From NCBI GenBank assembly GCA_951230915.1, contig OX579640.1:20976981-21040980 (forward strand): a DNA stretch of 64,000 bases. Direction: 5' to 3'. The translations under genes and the position numbers were made by a program. How positions within the stretch are numbered: the stretch's first letter is position 1; each line of letters opens with the position of its first letter. The DNA is from Antitrichia curtipendula (lineage: Eukaryota; Streptophyta; Bryopsida; Hypnales; Leucodontaceae). The notes beneath the pieces were generated by a model, which saw nothing but the letters and a program-made list of their open reading frames with translations, was not told where the DNA came from and made no database searches. Shown piece by piece: positions 27,346 through 39,262 of this stretch.

Positions 27346-29497
27346 ATTCATCCCCAACACAAGATTAAGAAGTCAATATTGCACTTCCTAATTTGTAATG
27401 AGCAATGACACTTCTCAACTGTGATTCCCCTATTGATTACACAAGAATTACACAATCAAAACATAAAAGTTTTTGGTAAACCTAAAGACAAAAATTTGAA
27501 AATTCACAACTTATTCAAATTGTATCCAAATAATGCATGCTAAAGTGCGTTGACATCCTCTTTCAATTGCCAATAAGACCCTATACAAAAATTTATGTTT
27601 AATAATAGAAACTATGTTTAGTTGTAATTAGTGACAGTAATAGGTGCGCATAGGTGCGCATAGGACATTCATGGATGATGCCAAAGATTCGCGGCTATCA
27701 CTGCAATCATATGTTCGTATGTTCCTGGAAACCGCGATCGAGATCTACCAGAGGCACCACAAATCTTCCCACTACACCCCCAAATCTACGACCAGTTCAC
27801 AAATCTTGGGTGGCAAGCGTCTCCTTTGTTCTTAAGCCTCGACTCTGCCATTTGTAAGACAGAACACACTCCACTCCGAGGTTGCGGAGCCCGCCCGCTC
27901 CGGTGATTGCAACGGCGATGGCGTGAGAGCTGTGAGCACTTCGATTAATTAGGTTTGCAAAGTCAAAAACAATAACGCCGGAATAATCTCAATGCTAAAG
28001 TACACATTGTCAAGTGATTTGGAAATGTGGTTGCGAGTTTAGTTCTGAATGCTTCCATACCTGCATAAGTGTCGATCTTGTAGACTGGAACAGCTTGTTT
28101 AAAAATTTACAGCCAATTTTGTTGCCATGGTGCTTATTTGCACACCTGCGCTCCTCTCCTCTTCCCTTCTGCTCGGCCAGCTTTACAGATCCTTCGTGGC
28201 ATGCCCTGCTCTTTCTAGGTATTGTACAATTTTCTTCGCTTCTAAACTCCTAGATTTGCAAAGCCCTAACCGGGAAACGACTGAGCTCTGTTCTCAGTGA
28301 CTCAAGTGCTGCTAGGGTTTCGAATGGAATTTTCGATGGTCATGTAGAATTGATCAGGTGTAAAGTTCGTTCAGTCATACGTTCAGAGAGTGCTATGAGA
28401 AAGTGTTTGTGGAACCGGAACGGCGTGTATAATGGCTACTTGAAACCCTAGCCAACGAACTTCAATTGGTCGGCATGATCTCCATACTTTGAGTTAGGAG
28501 ATCTATTATAGCTCATTTGGAGCGCATTTTCGGGAGCTTTCCAACAATATATCACTCACATGATTTGACCTAGAAATGAGTCAAAAAAGAAAGAAAGAAA
28601 AAAAAAAATGATTCGCGTGATTCTGTTTAGTCTGCTGTCATATTTGCTGCGTGCTTTCGATCGGTTGCTGCGATCTCAGTACTTTGAGCTAGAGGACTTA
28701 CTATTGCTCATCTGAAGTGCATTTTCTGTAGTTTATCAACAAAATATCAATCAAATCATGTGGTTGAAAATGAGGTTTTGAGTGCAACCACTCAGTACTT
28801 CATCTATATTTTCCTGCGCGTTTTATACCCGCCGTTCCGGTTGAATCTCAATCTGTCACGTTTCTCCCTCTCTGCGCGCAGCCCTAGAAGGACAGTTTAG
28901 TTTTTTGCTTTCCGTTTGTAGGCCTTACATGTTGCTCTGGACTCTAGGCTCTAGAAGAGTCTAATTTCTTCAGCATACGACTTTAGGTTGCTGGATTGGT
29001 GATTACTGGTTCCGAGTTCTCTGTGCTGTGTACAGAGAACTCAATTTATTAATTTTGTGTAGAATGTTATTAGCTTTCAGTAAACGCTAGAGAGGTCGTG
29101 CTGATCTTGACATAGTAGAGTGGCGGCCTTATAAACAACTATTTGACTGCTTTCTACAAGCATCAGATGTTCTCAGATTGGAAGTACTTGCCAAGGTATG
29201 AGAGGGTATTTTTATGCGCGGAAAAGGTTTCGCAAGCTAGCCTATATCATAAATCGTGCTGCATAAGTTTCTTTTACACGACATCAAGACGTTTTATTTT
29301 TGGCTTATTTCCTTTTTACAATATTGAGCTGCACTACTCTGTTTGAGTTCTGCGAAAAATACTGACCGTCAGTTTATTGTGTGGTGTGCAGATTCGTTGC
29401 TTGCAGTGAGGGAATTATATTGGTTTTAGCAGGACGGTAGTAAAGAGTATATCCGTTTTTGGATTTTGGATAGCAATCTAACAGACGTGCGAGGAGA
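27346..29497 (+). promoter_or_regulatory. Promoter and leader region of the mRNA capping enzyme
   Basis: Base composition rises in G+C from about 27640. Two diverged tandem units (about 28473-28580 and 28665-28776) share CTTTGAG followed by a GCTCAT-to-GCATTTTC block. A donor (CCAAG/GTATGA at 29196) and an acceptor ending GTGTGCAG at 29391 suggest a leader intron. No TATA box was assigned. Coding-looking open frames at 27.64-28.25 kb have no recognisable domain. Confidence 0.35.
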
Positions 29498-32400
29498 ATG
29501 GGTGATCGGGCGGCTACAGCCATGGCATCTGATGGGGAGGTTTTCATGAGCTCGGTCGATATGATGAAAGCGGTAAGGTTTAAGCCTTGACAGTCAATGA
29601 AGATGAAAGCTGTAATGTTGCCCTGCCCAAGTTTTATTGGCTCAAGTAAAATTTACTGTTGTGATGTTCAGGAACGAGAGGAGAGGAAGCTCCGAATGAA
29701 GCGCCTGCGGGAATCAGAAGGGGAAAGAACTGGAAAAGTCGCTAAGATTCTCAACGGGCCTCCGAAACCTGTGGACAGATTGCGTAACGTGGGTCCATTA
29801 CCTGAAGGTAACTTGCGCCTTCTTGTCAAATCCAATCAGATGTTGGCAGAAGGAAAATTAGTTCTCGTTGGTGCACATGTATGAGCAATCTTCTTTGCAA
29901 TACGGCAATATCTAGGTTTGACAACAGAGGTAGCTTGCTAGGTGATTAATGTTCAAGCTGGCAATGGCGATGAACAAAGAGGCTTGAAATCTTTTGATAA
30001 ATTCTTGTCATTTTAGGCTGGCTGGATTGCCCTGGTTCGGGAGAGCCCATTGCAAACTTGATACCATCCAAAGTGCCTCTTGGGGAGAGTTTCAATGAGG
30101 TGTTAGATCCGGGAAGGAGATATTCGCGGCGACATGTTGTTCGGCATCAGCAGGCTCTTGGGCGTAAGGTCGGGCGGTCTTAATTTGAGTCCCTCAATGT
30201 TTTGGAGATTCTATACTGTTAAGGTGTATATATTTTCCTAGGGTTTGGTGTTCTCACATCCTACTTGGGTATTAATGTAGGAAGTATGTGTGGGGATATG
30301 AGCGGTGTAATTGAGTTCATCAAGCCGTGATTTCGTTCTGTTTTATATAATGACAAGAAACTTGGCTGCAGATCGGACTAGTTATCGACTTAACCAACAC
30401 ATCTCGTTACTACAACTCAAACGAGTGGACGAACGATGGAGTAAAGTATGTGAAGGTAACACGATTCGATCCTTGGTGGTATTGATAACTGTTTCTCAAT
30501 TACTATGCCACCAGATCCTAAAGTCTTGTCAGTGCTATTGCAGGTGGCTTGCCGGGGGCGTAATGAGGTTCCAGATCCTGAGTCAGTGAACACATTTGTA
30601 TTTGAGGTAATGAAGGCATGCTACCCCTGCTCTTGAAATGTTTAACTCGTTTTGTTTATTCTAGCTTACATAGAGTTTTGTCACTTCTAGGATTTTGCTC
30701 ACGATTAGCTACCTCTGTGCTATATGTTACTCATCAACTGTGCTGTGGCTGGTATAGGTGATGCGATTCTTCTCGAATCTGCATGCCAAAGGTGATAATG
30801 GTGCAAATAAGTACATACTGGTGCACTGTACTCACGGACACAATCGTACGGGTTTCATGATTGTTCATTACCTTATGCGCACCCAATGCAGCAGCGTTGA
30901 GCAGGTTTGTCTTGCATTTATTACTCCTCTGTGGTCAAGATCTGATCTCTACGCTTGCTTTTCTTGAATCCACTAGAGGTTTCTTATTCATGTCAATGCT
31001 AATTTCACGACACAAGCTTTGCATATGCTAACCGTTTGGGTAGCAACATAGACATTAGGACACGGGGTTTAGAGCAGGGATTATTCTTTGTGCCAAACGG
31101 AGCTGCGTGAAATTGGTAGAGCTGATAATTTTTTTATGGATAAGACTTTGCTCAAAACTGTATCGAGACCTTTGCTGTGTGCTCTATGTTCTTATCAGAT
31201 TTTCTCTGACACAGGCAATTCGTATGTTTGCCAAAGCAAGACCTCCTGGCATATACAAGCAGCACTATATCGAGGATCTCTACAAGTTTTACCATGAGCC
31301 AAAACCACAGAACTTAGTCTGTCCATCGACTCCAGAATGGAAAAGACCTGAGACTCCCGATCTGAACTGTATTGCTACAACTGATCAAGATGAAGACGAC
31401 GAAGACGATTTCATGGCTGCTCTTCAGGTGAGAATATATTTAATATTCAGTTAAGAAGCTTGCTGAGCTGCTGCTTTTCCTGGCGTAACGAAGTGTTAAG
31501 GTTGTGATGTGATTTCTGTATAATTGCAATAAGTGTTAATCCTGTCCATTTGAGAATATATCCTCGTTGTTAAACCTATTAAGAGTGATTTAGTCTTTCA
31601 AAGAGATTGTTGACCTTTAAATGTAGTTCGCACGCACATTGTCTTTCATCTGAAGCATTATCCTCATTTCGGTTAATGATTCTCATATATGGTGTTTCTT
31701 ACGACCAAAGTCAGCTCTACAAATAGTTTGCGTATGCTTGATTGTTTTCTTTTAGGATGTTAGTTATGTTGTATTTACGTTGTGAACTTATGTCGTGGGT
31801 GTGGTGTCAGTTCAACAAAGAGGACGAACCGGCTGCTCCCATTGCTGCCATGACAAATGATGATGTTCTGGGAGATGCTATACCAGATGAGCAGCAGCGG
31901 GAAATGCAGACTTGGTGTTATCGGGCCGTTGGTGTGGTGAGTCCTCTGAACCTTGATACTCAGCTTCAGGAGCATGTAACGAAGTTAATATATTGTGAAA
32001 CCCCAATGGCTCGGAGTAGTTGCGGATGAATAGTGGAATGTCTTTGCACAATGATATTCTTTTTAGTTTTTATTTTGATATGAACGCTCTTCTCTCTATA
32101 ATGTCTCACTTCCTCATTAATATGAACGAAGATTAAAGGCAACTCACTCAGAGGGCAGTACGTCGGACAGCGTTTAGGAGAAGGCTAGCTTTGGGATTGC
32201 TTATGCATGAAAATTGAATTGAATTGGCATGCGAGTATAGCGGTCCTTTACCAAGGCCTGGTCCTGCCTTTTTCTCTAACACTTTGTTGAGAGTCGTTGA
32301 CTTGATACCTGTCTATGTTTCATTTGTTTTGGTCAGACTACGCATGGATACGGGATGAACTTGCGCTTTCCAGGATCTCAGCCGGTATCATTGGACAGGT

Positions 32401-35400
32401 TTGCTTCTTTTAATACTGTTATGCAAATTGGAAGCAGATGTTGGAGTTGTACCTTACGTGGATCCTAGTTGACATTCTTCTGAGAATGTGGTTGAAAACG
32501 ATTTTGAAAACGATTTCATGAGTTCAGTTTGGTTTATCAAAATTCTCAGAGCATTATTTTGGAGGATGAGACTGCACTGAGTTCCTGAATGACTCCCTTC
32601 AAGTTGTCTTTCTTCACTTGGCAATCATATATAGATGATGGTTCCGAAGCTTTCTCCACATACAGTCATGTTCTCAGCTTCTCTTATCTCTGTTCTTCGC
32701 CGCTCATAAGTATCTTTCAATTATCATATATTTTTGACCAGGTTGCAACTCGTGGAACTACAGGAAAAATTTGCAGTTATTGAGACAGAAATACTACTAT
32801 GCTACGTGGAAGGCAGATGGAACTCGTTACATGATGTTGATAGCGAGAGATGGGGTATATCTGATCGACCGGAACTTTAAATTTCGAAGAGTTCAGCTGC
32901 GATTTCCTGTCAAGGTACATTTAATTAAGTGCATGAGTTTCGAAAATAAATTTGAGTTGTCGAAGCGAGATGTTTTGTTTGTTTTGTTTTGTGGGTAGTT
33001 GCTCATGCTGGGACTAACTGGGAGAAAAACTTTGTGTAGGGACAAATCTCAAGGGACTCTCTGGCTCCAACGCATCATTTAACGTTAATGGATGGTGAGA
33101 TGGTGATCGACAAGCTACCGGATGGGCAGCTCAAGAGGCGATACCTGGTTTATGATCTGATGATGCTCAATCAAAAACCTCTCTCCAAGGTATTCTAGTG
33201 TAAGGTACTCTGATATGCTGAGCATTATCATTATATTAGATCACGGGCAACACAGGTGCTACCGGGTACTACTTCGTTGACCATATTAGCCTCGATACAT
33301 ATCACAAGCGATGAGATAAGAATCCGAGCTAGCCTGGCGAAAACGGCATATTGCAAAGATGCAATCGGTTTGAACTGACCGTGTTTAGAGATTTATGCCC
33401 TGGTTACATGTCGGGCTTGGGAGGTTTCGTTTAGTTGGCGATTGTACGGTTCTCAAGTTTAAGTTTCAAGAGGTTAGTACCCTGTGGTTCATGAGACCCA
33501 TGTTGACGGCCTTTTCCACCCAGAAAAGGGTCTGAATACGAATTTTACGCCAGGCAGCTCTCTCCAGAAGTGGGGCTATATCATTCTTGCCAACTGGTCC
33601 TATGGTCCTCTACTGACTGAATTGAGAAGTCTAAACGTGTCACCAAAGTCACTTTCCATTTGAATAGGCCTAATGCAGTCTTTTTATATCGTTTGAAGGA
33701 TACTAGGTTTATGGGTTGGTGTTGGTTAGCTTTAGGAAGAGTCAGGGATCATGAATAACCAGTTACATTGCTCCGTGTGTAGTCGCAATTCCATGAAAGA
33801 TGGAGAATGATTGAGAAGGAGGTCGTTGAACCTCGAGCGCATGAATTGAATTCTCTTCGAGGAGGGCTCTATGAATATCAACTTGAGGCTTTCAGTGTAT
33901 GTATCTTCTGTCCCTTATTTGTACCGAAGGCCTATGACTAAACTCATGGCCGACATTTCAGTTCTGGCTACTTTGTTCGGTTTCAATTGCAGTCATTTTG
34001 CTTTTTCTTGGGCGGGACTGAGCGTCTTTAGGTTTAATCTCTCTTATTTTAAATCTTTAATATAAGTACGATTAGAACCGGAAGCAAGGTATTTGTCATT
34101 CTGCAATCCATTGGCACTTTCCTGTAATGCTTAGAATTGTAGAAGGGTTTGTAGCGATCACATGGTTGGACTCAGAATGCGAGCATGGTCAATGTACTCC
34201 GTAATTTATATTAAGGTATGAATTATCTTATGGATTATGCAGGTGAGACGGAAGGATTTTTGGATGCTTTCTACCACAGACAAGATATTGCACAAATTTA
34301 TTCCTCAGCTTTGTCATGAGGCAGATGGACTTATCTTGCAGGTTCTATCCTCCTCCATATTTTGAGTTTTTTCTCCCTACTGAAGATTTACCTTTTATAT
34401 TTTGGACTTATGCAATCAATTATAGGTGACAGTTCCAATTTGTTTTAATTTGCAGGTTCTATCCTCCTTATTTTGAGTTTCCTCTCTCTACTGAAGATTT
34501 GCGTTCTATATTTTGAACTAATCCAATGCTGCAATAGATGACAGTTCCAGTTTGTTTTTATTTTGCAGGGTTGGGATGATCCGTATGTTCCACGTACGCA
34601 TGAAGGCCTACTCAAATGGAAATATGCTCACATGAACTCAGTCGACTTCATGTTGCAGGTTGTCCTATGGCTCTTTTCTCTATCGGCTAAGTTTTTCTTA
34701 TAAAGTTGCGCTCATGCAAATTGTGTGCCTTATTTCTTGATGACTCGTTGTAATTGACCGTTTGTTTCCCTCGTGTAAATTTTCTATCATATGATTGCAG
34801 GCTGGTTGTTTTTTCTGTACAGAGAGTTATGAGTTTAACACGACATATTTTCGGTAGCCTAGTAGAACCTTCAGGTTCTTTTAAATTGATGTTTTCACTG
34901 GCATTGGTTATGTAGATTGCGCCAAATGGAAACCAATATTTGCTCAAGCTCATGGATTCTGGAAAGTTGAGGCAGCTTGACCATGCGAAGGTCGTGTTTC
35001 CAGGTAATGCAGTTGTGAATGATCAGAAGCTCTGTACATACAATTTATCTTCGATACAATGTCTTATTGCTCTCCTTTAAGAACCATATCGCTTATGGTT
35101 TGGTTGGGCTTGGGATTACAGAGGGTGCAGATGTTCCAAACATGGTAAACAAGATCATTGAATGCAGTTACGATCCAGAGTTGGAGACTTGGAGCTACAT
35201 GCGTATGCGTCCCGACAAGGACACACCAAATGCATATCATGTCTATCTCAAGGTTTGTCAGCTCAAGTTGGGAGAGAGACTTTGCAGTTATTGTTCTCAA
35301 AAACGTGTGGGTCGGCCTTGAATTAGGAGAGGATCGAAGTTGAGTTTTCTTATGAATAGGTGATCCTTGTATGAAGTAATAGTTAATTTCTCGAACAATT

Positions 35401-35640
35401 TATTGGAACATGGTACGTTTGCGAGGACGCCTGGTTCTTCTTGTCTCAATAATTCAATGATTTTTGGTTGAGATCGTGGTGTGTTGTTGACTTCAGGTGA
35501 TGGGTAGCATCAAGGACAACATCACTGAAGAGGACTTGCAGGAGGAGTTCCAGGATATTCTTCGCTTGCCTTTGTACACAGAAAGGATTGCTCGCGATGA
35601 ACAGGCAGCCCGTCAGGCCCATCATGCAAGACGGAAATAG
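29498..35640 (+). CDS. mRNA capping enzyme, triphosphatase-guanylyltransferase (17 exons, 674 aa)
   Basis: Bifunctional nuclear enzyme that removes the 5' gamma-phosphate of nascent mRNA and adds GMP. Exons: 29498-29572, 29672-29807, 30017-30168, 30372-30455, 30544-30606, 30758-30904, 31215-31427, 31811-31936, 32337-32398, 32764-32914, 33040-33189, 33783-33896, 34243-34341, 34569-34658, 34916-35003, 35122-35252, 35497-35640. All junctions are GT-AG and the frame closes at TAG with 2025 coding bases. The N-terminal half has the cysteine-phosphatase loop HCTHGHNRTG (Cys194, Arg200). An acidic linker (DEDDEDD) follows. The transferase half has KADG (Lys369 forms the GMP adduct), LMDGEMVID at 419-427, EADGLI near 517-522 and LLKWK 538-542. 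The length and domain order fit plant capping enzymes. The start is the first ATG, after GAGGAGA. All catalytic residues are present. Confidence 0.95.
34342..34568 (+). repeat. Tandemly duplicated intron in the capping enzyme gene
   Basis: The intron between exons 13 and 14 consists of two units of about 114 bp, each beginning GTTCTATCCTCC and ending in a T-rich tract plus TTGCAG. The first unit therefore ends in a second apparent acceptor at 34455, while the real one by protein alignment is at 34568. Confidence 0.8.
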
Positions 35641-37184
35641 GGGGAGTTACTGGACAGCATGTTGGCGACATCTGTAAATATTTGAAATCGGGTTGGTTTT
35701 ATTGAAATCGAGTTGAGCTTGTGCAGTACATTGGAGGCACTGTTGCAATCGATGTGGTATTTAGGGACACCCACTTCAGTTAAATATTCAACCCCTCTCA
35801 TCGGTGCAACCGCAACATGTTTCGAGCTTCACATTTCCTATCTGCAGAGTGTCTTCGATGCTGAAGTTAGAGTATTGCAAGCTCAAAGTGTGAACGTCTA
35901 CATTTCCTTGGCAGTCGGAATCTGAAAATAGGCAAGAGGGTTTATTTGTGCTATGTTCCTGGCTTTGGTTACTGGGAGTTATTCTGAGGGCACCATCTGC
36001 CTGTTGGGCCAGTGGCAGACTTTGTGAACAACTTCTTAGTCTATTAAACCAAGTGAAGCATGAGTTGTCCATGACCTTGTTATAGAATTTCAGGGTCGTG
36101 GAAGTCAGATACGCAGTGATGGGGTGATGTCTATGTGCATCACTTCAGGTGCCGTTTCTTTTGAAGAGATGTCATTTTCAGTTTTGGGACAACTCAATGT
36201 GAAGAACTGTTAGTGCTTTGTACTTTGAGTTTGTTAGAATGCAGAAGTTCTTTAGATTTGAGAAGGTAGTTCTAGAATGATGCATTAGTGCAAGGATTTC
36301 ATTCTAAGAAATCTTGGAGGCTACTCTACTTCATAGAAAATTTGTCGGCTCTTTCATACCAGTGCCCGTAAGGTTGAGTACCTATTTGTGATACTCACCT
36401 TATGTCGACACAGAATATGGTGGTACCAAATTGCAGAACTATAACAAACAAGGCTCCCACATGCGTTGTAATTAGGTCAGCAACCTTAAAAAGGTGTGGA
36501 ATAGTTTAGTTACCTCACAGTATGAGACCTTCACCTGTGGTGGACCAGCATGGCTTTGTACCTTTTCTTATTGTCTAACAGTCAATATATGTGAATTTGA
36601 GCCACACATTGTGAATTTTGATTTGACTGTTTCGGATGGCAACTGTTTGCGAAACTCCTTTGTAATATTGGTCAGTCATCCTATTTGTGCCATAAATTAG
36701 TTGCAACCTATTTGCACCCCCATGGGCTAGAAGTGTACATCTTAAAGTTGAAAATGTGAACTGGTAAAATGTGAAAGTGGCTCATAGGATGGTTGACCTT
36801 ATTATTATTAAAACTTACTCCGCAATTGAGAATTGAATCTGACTGATTTGCTGAATGTCACAAAATGCCATCAGAGAGACCATTTTGGAAAGGAGGGACT
36901 AAATTTTTTTGTATAACAAAGTGCAACAGGAAGATCATTTTAGAAAGAGGGAGTAAATTTTTTTGCATAACAGATGGATTAGCTTATTAGTGGTTTAGAT
37001 GTATTGAGTTTTGATAAATTAATTGAGAAAAAAACCAAGCTTCACGTGTGGACCTCATGCAATCTCAAATAAAATAAAGCTCTAAAGTGACTTTCTAAAA
37101 TATGTTGCATGACTTGACTCATTATCATCCATTGTAGCACCATAACATTAAATAGCAATGGTAGAGCTCACCTTTTGTGAAATA
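35641..37184. other. 3' flank of capping enzyme and intergenic DNA
   Basis: No further gene recognised. The first few hundred bases are probably 3' untranslated sequence. Short open frames at 35713-35925 and 36494-36700 have no domain. Confidence 0.45.
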
Positions 37185-37265
37185 CTACCTTTGTTTGAAA
37201 ACAATGTATCCATTCTTAGTGGTGACTACATTGAGAATGAATACACTATTTTCAAACAAAGGTAG
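37185..37265. mobile_element. Stowaway-like hairpin MITE (81 bp)
   Basis: Flanked by TA on both sides. Inverted ends CTACCTTTGTTTGAAAA and TTTTCAAACAAAGGTAG are perfect over 17 bp, and pairing continues through a TGAATACA/TGTATCCA-type block. The whole element is almost one hairpin. TA target and CTACC-type ends fit the Stowaway (Tc1/mariner) MITE group. Confidence 0.75.
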
Positions 37266-37478
37266 TATTAATTGGTCCTTGCTTGAGTTGCTATTCTTTG
37301 TAGTAGGTCAATAGTTTACACAATTTGTACTTGATTCTATCTTGCACTTATTTACTTGACATGTAGTATGAATTTGTGAACTACTTTATCTTTTTGATCT
37401 ATGTCATTGTGAAATAGTTGGATCCTAAGTGATAAAATTAAGAAAGGTTTGAATATATATACTATTCTTTAACATTAA

Positions 37479-38033
37479 ACCCTAAAACCCCAAGGGTGTT
37501 TTCTGCCAAAAAAATACTCAAAACTACCACTTCTGTTGTGTTCACTTAAAGAAACCAATTCTTTTTGTTTTTTTGGGGAATTTAACTGTAGGATCTTGTA
37601 CTTAACTTGTCTGAGATCATGTAGTAAGAATTTCATCAAATTTGACCTTACGGATTGGAAGATATTAGCATTCAAAGTTGAACAAAAAGTTTTTTTTCAA
37701 GAAGATGCTTAAATTGCCCGAAAAACTAAGATTGTCCATAACTTTCTCATTCCTAGTCCAAATAGAATGAATCAAATCTTCACGTATAGGTAAGAACATA
37801 ATCTTTTAGGAAAAAAATTCAAAAAGAATTAATTTGACTTTTTGTAATTTTTGGGGGGCTGCCCGCCAATTTCTATTTCTTACTCATTGTGCCATAACTT
37901 TTTCATCCGGCATCCGATTGAAACAAAAATTATATATCCACAAAGCTCTTGCAAAGCTACACAACCTCAAAAAATCTCAAAAAATTTTACTTCAAATTGA
38001 GACAATAGGAACCTACCCGGACCCAAATTGGAC
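37479..38033 (-). mobile_element. Family A element, reverse copy, truncated
   Basis: Begins after TTAA at 37475-37478 with ACCCTAAAACCCC and runs collinear with the reverse complement of 26655-27235 up to CGGACCCAAATTGGAC. It then loses homology before reaching the CCC end, so one terminus is missing. Confidence 0.7.
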
Positions 38034-38338
38034 AAGTCCAAAGATAGTAAACTTTCACCCCCCATTCACCCCCTTTTTTGTACTATTCACTGCCCTATAA
38101 AGCAAGCAAAGTTTCCTATGGTAGCAAGCAATAAAAGAGCATTCTTCTCTTAGCAAGCTTGGCCTTGTCCATATGAAGCACCTTGTACTTGCTTCTTCTT
38201 CAAATAGTTATGTTGACAATGCATTCAGTGACCACTTGGGTGCTATGAAGATTTATTCATGAAGAGGGTCAGGTTTTTTTGTTGTCGGTACTTAGGTTGG
38301 GTGCAAATATTTCTAGAATCCATTGTTGCTACCAACAT
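38034..38338. other. Short intergenic stretch
   Basis: No gene or clear repeat recognised between two family A elements. Confidence 0.4.
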
Positions 38339-38342
38339 TTAA

Positions 38343-39258
38343 TCCCTAAAGGACCATTATCCCCTTAGAAGACAAAATGGATTTTAGGCAGGTTTCTATG
38401 ACCTCAATTTTTAGTGAAACTTTCTCATAAGATAGAAAAACTTCTTAACTTCGTGAGAATGTAATTTTTATTTCAATTAGTGCTTGTGAGCAAAAGTTAT
38501 GCCATCCTAAACACAATTTACACATTGCCAGGCATAAAAAAAAATCCACAAAAACTTAAAATGAAATTAAAACTATTTTTCTTATAGACCATATTTTTGT
38601 CTACATGAAAATTTTGGATTCATTCTATTTGGATTAGTGATGTAAAAGTTATGGATAATTTTATTTTTTGGGCAATTAGAGCATCTTCCTGAAAAAATTA
38701 CTTATAAGATTCATATCTAAATGCAATTTTCACAATTTAAATAAATAAATTGTTTGACAAGGTTAATTTTGCTTGTTAGAAAAATCTCACCATTGGGATT
38801 ATTGTGTTTCAATTCTATTTTAGAGCTATTTTTAATTTATTTTTTCTTTCAATCTTAGACCTACTTCTACTTAACAATTTTTAAAAGTATAAAAATCAAA
38901 TGTGTGTGTGTTTTTAAGAAAATTTGTAGACTTTCAACTCAATTCTTCAACACAAAAGTTTCAACATCAAAATTCATAGTGTAAAAGAATTCCACAAATG
39001 GCAGTCAAAGTCATTTGAAATTGTAGACCAATGTTCCAAAATTTATTTATTCTCAACTTTGAATGCTAATATCATCCAATTTGTATGGTCAAACTTCATG
39101 AAATTTTTACCCACATGATCTCAAAGAAGTAAAGTACAAGATTCTCTAGTCAAATTCTTAAAAAATAAAAAAATTGTTTTTGTTTTCTTGGATGAATGCA
39201 ATAGAAGTGATAGTTTTGAGTGTTTTTGACAGAAAAAATGACCTTCACGTTTTAGGGG
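38343..39258 (+). mobile_element. TTAA-flanked element, family A long form, copy 4 (916 bp)
   Basis: TTAA lies at 38339-38342 and 39259-39262. The left end is TCCCTAAAGGACC and the right end CACGTTTTAGGGG. Same length class and same interior as 11508-12417 in opposite orientation. Non-coding. Confidence 0.7.
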
Positions 39259-39262
39259 TTAA

